Source of the DNA: Opitutia bacterium
GTDB taxonomy: Bacteria > Verrucomicrobiota > Verrucomicrobiia > Opitutales > Opitutaceae
Assembly (NCBI GenBank): GCA_947474365.1
Contig: CANJIU010000045.1
Coordinates: 1 to 64,000, forward strand
Direction of reading: 5' to 3'
DNA: 64,000 nucleotides
Shown here: positions 42,954-52,866 of the stretch, in pieces
How positions within the stretch are numbered: the stretch's first letter is position 1
Layout of the letters: every line of letters begins with the position of its first letter
Program-made: the position numbers and the translations under genes
Notes under the pieces: generated by a model
What the model saw: only the letters and a program-made list of their open reading frames with translations
Told to the model about the DNA's origin: nothing
Databases searched by the model: none

Positions 42954-44312
42954 TTACTCGCCTTTCTTTTTCGTCTTCCTTTTTTCTCCCTTCGCTGCGC
43001 GGTCGTTCGGCTTTACCGGACTGGCCTGCTGCGCGCTCCACGCATCCCAGCGGGCCTGAAGCTCCTTCACTTTTTCCGGATTCGCCGCCGCCAGATTTCG
43101 TTTCTCGCCGATGTCCTGCGCCAAATCGAAGAGTTCCGGCGGCTCCTTCCCCGCCTGACCGTGGACGAGTTTCCAGTCGCCGTCGCGAACCGCCCACATC
43201 CCGTCGATTCGCCAGTAGAGCGTCTGGTGCGGCCGCTCCTTCACCTCGCCGGTGAGATGCGGCAGCAGGTTGACGCCATCGAGCTTCCACGCCGGGTCAA
43301 TCGTCGCGCCCGCAGCAGCGACACACGTCGGCAGGATGTCGAGTTGGATCACCGGGGTGTCGTTCACCTGGCCGGCTGGCAGACGACCGACCCATTGCAT
43401 CATAAATGGCAGGCGGATGCCGCCCTCCCACGTGGTGTGTTTGCCCCCGCGCAGCGGCAGGTTGCCGTCGCGCCAGCCCTTCTGCCAGCCGGGGGCACCG
43501 TTGTCGGAAATGAAGACGACGAGCGTGGATTGCTCCTGTCCGAGGTCGCGGACCTTTTGCAGCACGCGCCCGACCGCGTCGTCCATCGCCGAGATCATCG
43601 CGGCGAGCGTGCGTTGCTCGCGGTCCTTGATGTGGGTGAAGCGCGCCAGATATTTCTCCGTCGCCTGATGCGGCGCGTGGATCGCATTGAAGGGAAAGTA
43701 GAGGAACCACGGGCCGTCCTTCTTGCGCTCGATCCAGTTGACCGCCCATTCCGCAAACGCATCGGTCGTGTAGAAATCCTTCGCCGGAGCGGGCCGCACC
43801 GCGTTGGACTGGCGCGAGTCGATGAAGCCGCCCGGCTGGAAATAGGAACCGGGATTGCCGGTGACGCCGAAGTAGTCGTCAAAGCCGCGTTTGACCGGCA
43901 GGGTGTCCGCGGTGCTGCCGAGGTGCCATTTGCCCGTGATGCCCGTGGCGTAGCCGAGCGCCTTCAGGCGGTTCGCAAATGTTGTTTCGGTAAGCGGCAG
44001 CGAATGCCCCTCCGCCATGGAATTGTTCTCGTGGCCGTAGCGCGTCGGGTAACGCGCCGTCATCAGGCCCGCGCGCGACGGCGAGCAAAGCGGCGCCGAC
44101 ACGTAGCCCTGCGTGAAACGGATCCCGTTCTTCGCAATCGAATCGATGTTCGGCGAGCGGTACAGTTTGCTCCCGTAACAGCCGAGTTCGTTGTAACCCA
44201 TGTCGTCGGCATAAAAGAGCAGGACATTCGGACGCGCGGCGGTGGCGGCCAGGAGCGGGGCAAGGAGGGTCACCAACAGAAACGGTAGCGCGTATCGCAC
44301 AGTGGTTTTCAT
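42954..44312 (-). CDS. Secreted type I sulfatase
   Basis: The 452-residue enzyme starts with a signal peptide and has the sulfatase motif CSPSRAGLMTAR, with the formylglycine cysteine at about residue 76. A metal-binding NVLLFYADDMGYNELGCYG lies near the N-terminus, and the TGKWHLG region with the typical glycine-lysine pair further on. A lysine-rich tail (KGEKRKTKKKG) ends the protein. Sulfatases of this group remove sulfate esters from algal or animal glycans and need a formylglycine-generating enzyme. It lies divergent from the third TonB receptor, so the two may be co-regulated. Confidence 0.92.
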   Translation of the reverse strand: MKTTVRYALPFLLVTLLAPLLAATAARPNVLLFYADDMGYNELGCYGSKLYRSPNIDSIAKNGIRFTQGYVSAPLCSPSRAGLMTARYPTRYGHENNSMAEGHSLPLTETTFANRLKALGYATGITGKWHLGSTADTLPVKRGFDDYFGVTGNPGSYFQPGGFIDSRQSNAVRPAPAKDFYTTDAFAEWAVNWIERKKDGPWFLYFPFNAIHAPHQATEKYLARFTHIKDREQRTLAAMISAMDDAVGRVLQKVRDLGQEQSTLVVFISDNGAPGWQKGWRDGNLPLRGGKHTTWEGGIRLPFMMQWVGRLPAGQVNDTPVIQLDILPTCVAAAGATIDPAWKLDGVNLLPHLTGEVKERPHQTLYWRIDGMWAVRDGDWKLVHGQAGKEPPELFDLAQDIGEKRNLAAANPEKVKELQARWDAWSAQQASPVKPNDRAAKGEKRKTKKKGE

Positions 44313-44644
44313 GGTTTCGGAATAGAGAGAGTAGCGACCGAGTCAGGTCGCAAAATGCGACGTTCGCTCCCGGGAGTCACTCAGGAAGGAGAAGCGACGT
44401 GCCTGGTCGATGCGCAGTACGGTGGGGGACGGCGCGCGGAATGCCCCGCTCAAGCCAGCTCGAGCTGCGACCTACCTTGCGCGCAACCAATCGGCCAGGC
44501 AGGTAGCCGTTGACCACGTTGCCCGAGGCATCTCGCCGGTTCCCACCGAAGTGCGGCAATTCTCGGGTTGCCGCCATGCCACCTGTCCGACAAATCCCCT
44601 GCTCCCCCGTCTGAGCCTCGCGCCCCACCCTCACCACCATATTC
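44313..44644. other. Divergent region between sulfatase and third receptor
   Basis: This 332-bp gap carries both promoters. No repeat, hairpin or small gene stands out on either strand. Confidence 0.5.
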
Positions 44645-47635
44645 ATGTCGTTGCTCGATTGTATCCCTGGACCATTTACCCGTTCGCGTCTCTCAGTCGC
44701 GATTCTCCTCGTCACTGCGCTCACCTCTGTCGCGCGGAGCCAAGTCGCCCCCGCGATCAACAAGACCGCCGCCACCTCCGAGCCGGTCACGCTCTCGGTG
44801 TTCGAGGTGCGCAGCGACAAGGACGTCGGCTATCAGGGCGGCAACACGCTCTCCGGCAGCCGCCTCGACAGCAGCCTGCGCGACACCGCCGCGTCGGTGA
44901 TGGTATTCACGCCGGAGTTCCTCTCCGACTTCGGCGCCAACGGCCTCGCCGAAATGACGGCGTATTCGCCCAACCTCTCCGTCGACATGCTTGAAACGTC
45001 CTCCGACGCGAATCCGACGTTCATCGGCGGCAGCGATCTCGTCGACACCCGCATCGTGGTGCGCGGCCTGCAGGCCAGCGTGAGCATGGATTTTTTCGAG
45101 GCGGGCTTCGCGGTCGACAACTACAACTCGGAACGTGTCGAACTCGCCAGCGGGCCCAACTCGATTCTCTTCGGCTTCGGGTCCCCCGGCGGCTTGGTCA
45201 ACGTGATGACCAAGCGCGCGCAGCTCCAACGCAACCGCACGGCGCTGCGCCTGCAGTTCGGCGAGTGGAATTTCCAACGCGCTGAGCTCGACCACAACCA
45301 AGTCCTCGTGCCGGGCAAACTGGCCCTGCGCCTCAACGGCCTCGCCCAGCACGCCGGCGGCTGGCGGCGCTGGGATTGGAGCGACACGTCGCGCGGCGCC
45401 GCCTCGCTGCGCTTTACCCCATGGAACAAGACGACCCTGGTCGCGAACTATGAGAACGGTCAGCTCCGCGGGCACGTGCCGATCCCCATGACCGCCTACG
45501 ACGCCAACGCCCTCTGGCTCGCCTCCGGGCGCCGCACCGGCAACGACGCCACCTGGGTGACCAACGACCGCACATTCGGCGTCAACCGCAACACCGCCGT
45601 GCGCAACCTCGTCGTGACCGATTCCGCCGGCGCCGCGCCCTTCGTGCTCACCACCCGCAACGTCGCCAATTTCCGGATTCTCGAAAGCAGCTACGACAAC
45701 CTCAACATCCCTGCAGCCCAGCGCGCCGGACTCACGCTGGCGCCGTCTTCGCAGATTCCCTGGGATACCAGCACGTTCGGTCCGGGCGCCAAGCGAGACA
45801 CGAATTTCGACCGCCTGGTCACGACCGCCGAGCACCGTTTCTCCCGGGACATCGTCGGCGAAGCCTCCTACCTCCACGAGCGCACGCGGCAATGGGTCAT
45901 CTCGCCCATCAACAATTTCACCATCGGCGGCGATCCCAACGTCGTCATTCCCAACCCCGACGGCAGCGCCACGCCGGTGACGAACCGCAATGTCGGACGC
46001 ATGTATATCGACTCCCAATGGAAGACCGATGACGGGCGCACCGGGAACGACGTTCTGCGCGGCGCGCTCGCGGTGAAACGCGATCTTGGCCGCTGGGGCC
46101 TGCACAACATCGCCCTGATGGCCGAGCACGGCCTCCAATATGCCTGGCGTTATCCCGGCCGCGAAATCTTCGTCGACGACCAGGGCGTGCCGCTCGCCAA
46201 CGCCGCTGCGCCGGAGGATGCCGGCAACTTCATCAACCGCCGCCACTACATCACCCCGGGCAGCTACGACACCTACATCGCAGGCAACCCCGACGACGCG
46301 GTCACGATGGTGCGCAACGGCAAGACGTACCACCGCGCCTGGATTTACCAGAGCGTGGCAGGCGGCAGCATTCGCCGCTCGATGGACAGTTACATGGCCG
46401 TCACGCAAAGCTCGTTTTTCTCGCAGCGTCTCGTGTTCACGGGGGGCATCCGCTGGGACAAATTCACGTTCGATCAAATGGACACAGGTCGCGTGGGCGC
46501 GAACAACCCACTCGTACGCTCGGGCCAGAACGTGCTCAATTCCCTCATCTTCCTGCCCACCGTGGCGGACTCGCTCACCTACCGGCCGGTCACCGGCACG
46601 CTCGGCGCAATGTGGCACGTGCGGCCGTGGGTGTCGGTGTTCTACAATCAGGGCGACAACAACGCCCAGCCGAAGCTCAACACGCGCGTGCTGCCCAACG
46701 AGACACTGCCCCCGCCCGCCGAGGGCAAGACCAACGACTACGGTTTCACGCTCACCCTGCTCGATGGAAAAGTCTACGCGCGGGCGACCGCGTTCACGAC
46801 GTCGCAACGCAAGGCGGCCGGGGGCAACTTCAACATCAACATCGGCGGCGGCACCTACAACCTCGCGGCGCCGAGCTCGCGCATCCTCGCGACGTTGGCG
46901 GACAACAACCGGATCAGCGCGGCCGAGGTGCTCGCCCACACCATCGGCGACGAATCTAATCTCGGCGCCAGTTCCGACATCGTGACCAACGGCTACGAGC
47001 TCTCCACCTGGTTCAACCTCAACCGAAACATCACCGGGCTGCTGAATTTTTCCTACACCAAGACCGACCGCTCCAATGTGTTTCCTGAATTCGAAACCTG
47101 GTACGATCGCGAACACGCCTTCTGGTACGCGAAGCCCGGAGCGGGCTCGCTCCTCAACACCACCGCCAACACTACCATCGATCAGGATGCCGCCGTCATC
47201 CAGCAGCTCGTACGGCGGCTGCGCGATTTTTATAATTTCGGATTCGGCGAGCGGCCCTTCAAGGCCAACGTCAGCGGGCGATACTCCTTCACCGAAGGCC
47301 GGCTGCGAGGTGCGTTCGCTGGCGCGGGCGTGCGCTGGCAGGATCGCTCAAAGCTGGGCCGCGTCATCACCGGCACCACGGCCGACGGCACCGACATCTA
47401 CGGCCGCGTCATCACCGGACCCGATGACTTCAAGGTCGACGCCTTTGTCGGCTACCGGCGCACCGTGCGTCTGCGCGGACACAGCACCGAACTCCGGCTC
47501 CAGGTCAACGTGACGAACCTGACGGATGAGGACGAGTTGATGCCGATGCGGTACAACGCCAACCAGTCCGGCTACCTGCGCGTCCTCCTCAACGATCCGC
47601 GCAAGGTGCGGTTTACGATGGGCCTCGAGTTCTGA
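44645..47635 (+). CDS. TonB-dependent receptor (siderophore/vitamin-like plug type)
   Basis: This 996-residue receptor differs from the other two in lacking the N-terminal carboxypeptidase-like domain. After the signal peptide it enters a plug with SASVMVFTPEFL-like and RIVVRGLQASVSMDFFEAG segments and RVELASGPNSILFGFGSPGGLVNV, typical of FhuA/siderophore-style plugs in this phylum. The barrel ends in VRFTMGLEF. It probably imports a complex ligand such as a glycan or chelated metal. The start at 44,645 begins a short leader ahead of the hydrophobic signal stretch. Confidence 0.92.
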   Translation: MSLLDCIPGPFTRSRLSVAILLVTALTSVARSQVAPAINKTAATSEPVTLSVFEVRSDKDVGYQGGNTLSGSRLDSSLRDTAASVMVFTPEFLSDFGANGLAEMTAYSPNLSVDMLETSSDANPTFIGGSDLVDTRIVVRGLQASVSMDFFEAGFAVDNYNSERVELASGPNSILFGFGSPGGLVNVMTKRAQLQRNRTALRLQFGEWNFQRAELDHNQVLVPGKLALRLNGLAQHAGGWRRWDWSDTSRGAASLRFTPWNKTTLVANYENGQLRGHVPIPMTAYDANALWLASGRRTGNDATWVTNDRTFGVNRNTAVRNLVVTDSAGAAPFVLTTRNVANFRILESSYDNLNIPAAQRAGLTLAPSSQIPWDTSTFGPGAKRDTNFDRLVTTAEHRFSRDIVGEASYLHERTRQWVISPINNFTIGGDPNVVIPNPDGSATPVTNRNVGRMYIDSQWKTDDGRTGNDVLRGALAVKRDLGRWGLHNIALMAEHGLQYAWRYPGREIFVDDQGVPLANAAAPEDAGNFINRRHYITPGSYDTYIAGNPDDAVTMVRNGKTYHRAWIYQSVAGGSIRRSMDSYMAVTQSSFFSQRLVFTGGIRWDKFTFDQMDTGRVGANNPLVRSGQNVLNSLIFLPTVADSLTYRPVTGTLGAMWHVRPWVSVFYNQGDNNAQPKLNTRVLPNETLPPPAEGKTNDYGFTLTLLDGKVYARATAFTTSQRKAAGGNFNINIGGGTYNLAAPSSRILATLADNNRISAAEVLAHTIGDESNLGASSDIVTNGYELSTWFNLNRNITGLLNFSYTKTDRSNVFPEFETWYDREHAFWYAKPGAGSLLNTTANTTIDQDAAVIQQLVRRLRDFYNFGFGERPFKANVSGRYSFTEGRLRGAFAGAGVRWQDRSKLGRVITGTTADGTDIYGRVITGPDDFKVDAFVGYRRTVRLRGHSTELRLQVNVTNLTDEDELMPMRYNANQSGYLRVLLNDPRKVRFTMGLEF

Positions 47636-47831
47636 GCGCATCGCCCCCTCGAAAGGGGAGTTCCCATCAGGGAAATCGCTCTGACACTCTATGGGCGACC
47701 GCGCGATTTTCCGACGAAGTCCTTGTCGTCACGCGCTCCCCGCGCTCGAAGGAATCCCCGCGCATCCGGGTAAAACAATGGGATACCCGATGCGGGTCCC
47801 TGAAAGGTCGCGCCAAGGCCAAATCCGACCC

Positions 47832-48569
47832 TCAACGCTTCAGCACTCGCGACAACTCCCTTGCCCTCGCTCGAGCGGCGCGCGCACGATCGGGTCCCAG
47901 CTGCCCTTCCAGGGTGGTGATCGCCTCGCTCGCCGCGCCGTCACCAGCTTCGGCCGCCAAGATCATGAGCGCCAGGGCCTCAACCTCGTTCTGTACCACG
48001 CCTTCCCCTTTGAAATGCAGGACCCCGAGGTTGAAGAGGGCAGCGGCGTGACCTTTTTCGGCCGACCGTCGGTACCACGTCACCGCCTCAGAGAGGTCTT
48101 TCGCAACGCCCTCACCAAGATAATACATTCCGCCAAGGTTGAATTGCGCGGCCGCGTCATCCTGCTCTGCCGCTTTCCGATACCAGTGGATCGCTGCAAC
48201 ACTGTCCTTCGGCACGCCGTCACCGTGCGCATACATGACACCGAGATTCGACTGTCCCACGGAATTCCCGTGCTCGGCCGCCCGGAGAAACCACTTCACC
48301 GCCACCACGCTATTCTTCGGCACATCCTCACCGCGCAGGAATTTCACGCCGAGGTTGCTCTCGGCCACCGCCAAATCGTGCGGACGCGACAGGAAATCAT
48401 CCACCGGAACCACCCGATGGCTCATCACGTGATGGGCCGGCAGCGCAAGGGCGGCGACCGCGATCGCCGGGGCCAGATGAAACTTTCTCCACCGCGCCTC
48501 ACGTGCCGCGAACATCCAACCAAGCGGCAAAACCGGAATCACCAGAACCATGGAACGACTTAGATCCAT
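47832..48569 (-). CDS. Membrane-anchored Sel1-repeat protein
   Basis: The 245-residue protein has an N-terminal hydrophobic segment, then at least four Sel1-type repeats with the pattern GVMYAHGDGVPKDSVAAIHWYRKAAEQ, here shown by YAHGDGVPKD, YYLGEGVAKD and HFKGEGVVQN. Sel1 repeats fold like TPRs and mediate protein binding. It is encoded 12 bp after the upstream membrane protein and is probably translated with it. Confidence 0.87.
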   Translation of the reverse strand: MDLSRSMVLVIPVLPLGWMFAAREARWRKFHLAPAIAVAALALPAHHVMSHRVVPVDDFLSRPHDLAVAESNLGVKFLRGEDVPKNSVVAVKWFLRAAEHGNSVGQSNLGVMYAHGDGVPKDSVAAIHWYRKAAEQDDAAAQFNLGGMYYLGEGVAKDLSEAVTWYRRSAEKGHAAALFNLGVLHFKGEGVVQNEVEALALMILAAEAGDGAASEAITTLEGQLGPDRARAARARARELSRVLKR

Positions 48570-48581
48570 CGCGGAAAAAAG

Positions 48582-49562
48582 TCAGACCAGGATCGAAATC
48601 AAAATGGCAGCGACGAGCAAACCCGTGCGAAAATTGCGCGTGCAATCGGAATTTCTACGCGTGCCCAGCACGGCGAGAAGGACCAGGACCCACCCCATCC
48701 TCAATCCGGCAGCCATGCCATGAACCAGCCGGGCCGGTTCGATCCTTCGCCCAAAGATAAACGTGTTGAAATACTCGCGAACCGTCTGGGAGGATCCGGA
48801 TCCACCCAGGCGCAATCGGACAGCTGCAAAACCCACGACCAAGATCAGCGGGACGACGGCTTGCCGCTTGAACCAGGAGAATGAATCCTGCGCCTCCGGA
48901 GCAAAATGGAGCCACCGGACACCGAGAGCAAGCGGCAGCCCTAGCACAAACCGTTCATCGATCCAGGGTGTCAGCAGGCATGCGAGCCAGACCCACGCGG
49001 GTGGTCGCGCAAATGCCGCCACGGTCAGGCCGATGGCCAGCCAGGCGTCGTAATAGCCGAGCCAGCCCATGGAGGTCATGAACGGAGCCGTGGCGCCGGC
49101 GACGATCCCGAAACACGCCGCCTCCAGCACGGATCCAGCAGACGCTCGAAAAATCATCGCCACCCATCCCGCGATTAGAAACAGGCAACCCACGTGTGCG
49201 AGGCCCAAGACCGCCCAAACCGGCAGACCGAGAAAATGGCCCAACGCCGGCATGAGCAACCGCCAGCGCACGATGACATGGCGCACATCCTTGATTTCCG
49301 CACTCAGGTCTGCCGCTTGCCGCGCGACCTCGACTCCGCGCTTAGCCGCAAACGTATCACCGAAGGCAGTTCTCGTGGCAGAACGCCCTGATTCAGATTC
49401 GGCCGCGGTGATCGCCTGCCGATACTCACGGTAATAGGTAATCCAATTCGGACAGAACCGGAGGGTCAGCAAACCGAAAACCAGCACTCCCACCGCCGCG
49501 GCTATAGTGAAATCCCGACGTCGAGGAGTTTCGGTGCCACGGGGACCCACGTTTTGAACCAC
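48582..49562 (-). CDS. Hypothetical polytopic membrane protein
   Basis: The 326-residue protein has about seven hydrophobic segments and an N-terminal loop of charged residues between the first and second. A motif WLGYYDAWLAIGLTVAAFARPP in the middle, followed by WIDERFVLGLP, recalls glycosyltransferase-like or EpsG-like membrane proteins, but I cannot assign a family. It stops abruptly after a last hydrophobic stretch (AILISILV), so it may be shortened. It precedes the Sel1 protein in an apparent two-gene operon. Confidence 0.65.
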   Translation of the reverse strand: MVQNVGPRGTETPRRRDFTIAAAVGVLVFGLLTLRFCPNWITYYREYRQAITAAESESGRSATRTAFGDTFAAKRGVEVARQAADLSAEIKDVRHVIVRWRLLMPALGHFLGLPVWAVLGLAHVGCLFLIAGWVAMIFRASAGSVLEAACFGIVAGATAPFMTSMGWLGYYDAWLAIGLTVAAFARPPAWVWLACLLTPWIDERFVLGLPLALGVRWLHFAPEAQDSFSWFKRQAVVPLILVVGFAAVRLRLGGSGSSQTVREYFNTFIFGRRIEPARLVHGMAAGLRMGWVLVLLAVLGTRRNSDCTRNFRTGLLVAAILISILV

Positions 49563-49575
49563 CGGCGTCGCCCGA

Positions 49576-50976
49576 TCACGCCGGAAGCGTCCAACCCGTC
49601 CGGTAGGTTCCGCGGATGATCGCCTCGGCTTCGGGCGCGTTCGTCGCCTTCATCGCGGCGGCGTCCCACTCGATCGGTTTCTTCAGCCGCAGCGAAAGCA
49701 AGCCGACGAGCCCGATCTCCGTGAGACGCGACCCGTATCCGAAGTGACTGCTCGCCGCCTCGCCGCCCTTGCAAGCATCGATCCAGTCGCGGTGATGACC
49801 CTTGGAGCGCTTAAGGCTCGCGGCCGGCTTCGGCAACGAGCGCAGCGACTCGGGAAACACCCGCGGAGCGCCACCCGCGCCATCGCACTGGATCACGCCT
49901 TTTTCGCCGACAAACATCACGCCGCGCGCGGGCAACGGAAACTTGCCAATCGCTTCCGGCGCCGCCGGGCGCGCCCCACCGTCGTACCACGTTGCCCGGA
50001 TTGCCGGCAGCGAGCCGCGCGCCGGAAAATCATAATAGATGATGCTGCCATGCGGTGCGATTTCGCTGTCACTCGGGCCGGTCCCGTAGGCCACGGCGCG
50101 GGTCGGCGCTGGCAGGTCGAGCGCCCAGGTAGCCGCGTCCAGATCGTGACAGCCGAAATCGCCCATCGCCGTGCTGCCAAACGCCCAGAAGTCGCGCCAC
50201 GACACCGGGTGATATGCCGTGTGGAAGTCACGCGGCTCGCGCGTGCCGATCCACAAATCCCAATTCATGCCCTCCGGCACCGGCATGCCGTTCGCCGGTT
50301 TCGACGTCAGCGTCGGATTCCACCGCTTCGCCGGCACCCAGGCATGGACCTCCTTGACCGTGCCGATCGTACCGCCGCGGATATGCTCCACCGTCTCGCG
50401 CATCCCGACCGTCGAATGTCCCTGGTTGCCCATCTGCGTCGCCAGACCGGTCTCCTTGGCCACCCGCGCCACCTCCCGCGCCTCCCAGAGGTTGTGGGTC
50501 AGCGGTTTTTCGCAATAGACATGCTTGCCGGCGCGCATTGCCGTGATCGAAACGTACGCGTGGTTGTGATCGGGCGTCGCGCACAGAATCGCGTCGATCG
50601 ACTTCTCCTTCGCCAGCATCACGCGAAAATCCTCGTAACCCGCGCATTTGTAATTGGGCGTCTTCGCCGCGTAATGCTTCTGCACCTGGTCGATCGCCAC
50701 GAGCCGGCCGCCATTGCCCTTGTAATAGTAGTCCTCTAAGCTGAACCGCTCCGCCGGATCCGCGATCGCCATCACCTGCACGTCAGCCAGATCGAGCAGC
50801 GCCTTCATGTTCTGCAGGCCGCGACCGCCGACGCCGACCATGGCGACGTTGACCTTCTCACTCGGAGGCACAAAGCGCGGGCCGCCCAGGACGTGACGGG
50901 GCAGAATTTGAAACGCCGTGACGGCGGTAGCGGCGGTCTTGATGAACTGGCGGCGGGTGGACGGGTTGACTTTCAT
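49576..50976 (-). CDS. Tat-exported Gfo/Idh/MocA family oxidoreductase
   Basis: The 466-residue protein has a twin-arginine leader (STRRQFIKTAATAV), then the NAD-binding motif VGVGGRGLQN and the CEKPLTHN signature of the Gfo/Idh/MocA family. The C-terminal beta domain has WRDFWAFGSTAMGDFGCHD, with conserved histidines. Family members oxidise or reduce sugars and inositols at a hydroxyl position. It lies 19 bp downstream of the fuconolactonase-like gene and is probably co-transcribed. The start at 50,976 begins the Tat signal. Confidence 0.92.
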   Translation of the reverse strand: MKVNPSTRRQFIKTAATAVTAFQILPRHVLGGPRFVPPSEKVNVAMVGVGGRGLQNMKALLDLADVQVMAIADPAERFSLEDYYYKGNGGRLVAIDQVQKHYAAKTPNYKCAGYEDFRVMLAKEKSIDAILCATPDHNHAYVSITAMRAGKHVYCEKPLTHNLWEAREVARVAKETGLATQMGNQGHSTVGMRETVEHIRGGTIGTVKEVHAWVPAKRWNPTLTSKPANGMPVPEGMNWDLWIGTREPRDFHTAYHPVSWRDFWAFGSTAMGDFGCHDLDAATWALDLPAPTRAVAYGTGPSDSEIAPHGSIIYYDFPARGSLPAIRATWYDGGARPAAPEAIGKFPLPARGVMFVGEKGVIQCDGAGGAPRVFPESLRSLPKPAASLKRSKGHHRDWIDACKGGEAASSHFGYGSRLTEIGLVGLLSLRLKKPIEWDAAAMKATNAPEAEAIIRGTYRTGWTLPA

Positions 50977-50995
50977 TGGGGAAAAAGTGGCGGGT

Positions 50996-51847
50996 TCAGA
51001 TGCGGTAGAAGGCTTCGGCGTTGCGAACGTACACGCGATGCAACTCATCCGGCGAGCATCCCTGCAATGCCTCATCGAGCGTGGCCACCCAGCGCGCATA
51101 ATCCGACGCCTGCGTGCTCACCGGCCAGTCGCCGCCAAACATCACGCGATCCAGGCCAAAGCAATCGACCACGTGATCGAGGTAGGGCCGGAGCTGCGCT
51201 GGCGTCCAGGCCGTGAAATCGGCCTCAGTCACGAGCCCGCTCAATTTGCACCAGACGTTGGGCAGCGCGGCGAGTTCGCGCAGCTCGGCGCGCCAGGGAT
51301 CGAGCAGGCCGCCCTTGATGTCCGGCTTGGCGATGTGATCGAGCACGAAGCGCACGTTGGGGCATTGCCGCACCAGCTGGATCGCATTCGCCAATTGCCG
51401 ATGAAAAATACACAGGTCGAAACTCAGCCCGTGCCGGGGCAGCAATTGCACCCCGCGCACAAACTCCGGTCGCAGGCAAAACGCGTCGTCAGTCTCCGCC
51501 TGGAGCAACCTGCGGACACCCTTCACCAGCCGGTTGGAAGCGAGTCGCACCAAGTCGACTTCGACCGCGTCGCCCCGCTCCAGCGCCGCCTGCGCCACGA
51601 TGCCGCGCAGGCGCGGATCGCCGCTCGCGACTTCCGCAACCCAATCCACCTCCGCGTACGACTGCACGGGATCGCACTCACATTGGACGAACACCATCTT
51701 GGCCACCTGCACGCCGCCGGCCGCCTGCCGGAAGTCGTCGATGAGATGGTTCTTGTTCAGCATCGGCACCCCGGCGAGCCAGCCATAGCGCAAGCGACCG
51801 AGGTCCCAGAGGTGAAGGTGCGTATCGACGATCGGGAAATTGGGCAT
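50996..51847 (-). CDS. COG3618-family amidohydrolase, probable L-fucono- or L-rhamnono-lactonase
   Basis: The 283-residue enzyme has the metal-dependent hydrolase layout: an N-terminal VDTHLHLWD, a central FVLDHIAKPDI, a CKLSGLVTEAD segment and a late MFGGDWPVS with the final aspartate ligand. COG3618 members include L-fuconolactonase and L-rhamnonolactonase, which open sugar lactones after the first oxidation step of non-phosphorylative deoxy-sugar pathways. The start at 51,847 is chosen for the family-typical N-terminus. It is divergent from an SDR gene. Confidence 0.88.
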   Translation of the reverse strand: MPNFPIVDTHLHLWDLGRLRYGWLAGVPMLNKNHLIDDFRQAAGGVQVAKMVFVQCECDPVQSYAEVDWVAEVASGDPRLRGIVAQAALERGDAVEVDLVRLASNRLVKGVRRLLQAETDDAFCLRPEFVRGVQLLPRHGLSFDLCIFHRQLANAIQLVRQCPNVRFVLDHIAKPDIKGGLLDPWRAELRELAALPNVWCKLSGLVTEADFTAWTPAQLRPYLDHVVDCFGLDRVMFGGDWPVSTQASDYARWVATLDEALQGCSPDELHRVYVRNAEAFYRI

Positions 51848-52111
51848 CGTCCGGCGATTCCATACGCCAAAAGCCGAAATTCCAACCAAACTCCAAGGAA
51901 CCGCTGCAATTTCATCCCCGACGAGCCCACCGAGCAGAGTAGGGACGGATCACTGTGTGACGATTCTGACGCGCTCCCCGTCCCCAGCCCTCGCAGTCAA
52001 TCCCAATTTGGTTGCGACCCCGCCGCGCTATGCTCTTTTGCGACCACGATGTCCGGACGACTGCAGCCCGGACCCCGCCGCGCCCCCGCGGCCCAGCCTG
52101 CGAAATTCACC

Positions 52112-52864
52112 ATGAATCGTCTCAAATACAAAGTCGCCATCGTGACCGGCGCGTCCCACGGGATCGGGCGCGCCATCGCGCAGCTCTACGCGGAGGAAGG
52201 CGCCGCGGTTTTCCTCTGCTCCCTTGATGTGCCGGAAGGCGAAGCCGCCGCCGCAGAGTTTCGCGGCCGCGGTGGCGATGCGACGTTTCTGCCCTGCGAC
52301 GTGTCGGAACCCGACCAGATCAAACAGGCCATTCGCGCCGCCTCGGCCCGGAACGGACGAATCGACGTGCTGTGCAACAATGCGGCCTACATCGCGAGCG
52401 CGTGGCACGCGTCGGGCGACGCCCCCGATGAGGAGTGGGAAAGATGTTTCCGCGTTTCCCTGATGGGCACGCAATGGTTCACGCAGGGCGCGCTGCCGTT
52501 CATGGTGCAGCAGAAGAGCGGCTCGATCATCAACATCGGCTCCGTCCAAAGCCTCGTCGGCGGACGCAACTCCGCCGCCTACACGTCGATCAAGACCGCC
52601 ATCGTCGGTCTGACCCGCAGCGTCGCGTACGACTACGGCCCGCACAATGTGCGCTGCAACGTGATCTGCGCCGGCGCGATCCGAACGCGCATCTCACCCG
52701 CACCCGGTTCGGAACTGCACCAACGGCAGCTGAGCAAGACGTTCCTCGGCCGCATTGGCGAACCGCGCGAAGTCGCGCACGCCGCCCTCTACCTCGCATC
52801 CGACGAATCGAGTTACGTGACCGGCGCCGTGCTCCCCGTCGACGGCGGTTGGACTGCAATGTGA
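52112..52864 (+). CDS. Short-chain dehydrogenase/reductase
   Basis: The 250-residue enzyme has TGASHGIGRAIA for cofactor binding, CNNAAYIA in the NNAG position, an active-site serine in IGSVQSL and YTSIK, which supplies the catalytic tyrosine and lysine. Specificity is not fixed by sequence. Its position opposite the fuconolactonase-like gene, upstream of a lactate permease, makes a sugar or 2-keto-3-deoxy-sugar-acid dehydrogenase of a fucose or rhamnose pathway plausible. The start at 52,112 begins the usual short leader before the first strand. It ends two bases before the next gene. Confidence 0.9.
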   Translation: MNRLKYKVAIVTGASHGIGRAIAQLYAEEGAAVFLCSLDVPEGEAAAAEFRGRGGDATFLPCDVSEPDQIKQAIRAASARNGRIDVLCNNAAYIASAWHASGDAPDEEWERCFRVSLMGTQWFTQGALPFMVQQKSGSIINIGSVQSLVGGRNSAAYTSIKTAIVGLTRSVAYDYGPHNVRCNVICAGAIRTRISPAPGSELHQRQLSKTFLGRIGEPREVAHAALYLASDESSYVTGAVLPVDGGWTAM

Positions 52865-52866
52865 CG

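Noticed and set aside
44693..47116. An 807-codon minus-strand frame inside the third TonB receptor
   Set aside because: Antisense to the receptor; Gly/Val/His/Arg-rich and without motifs.
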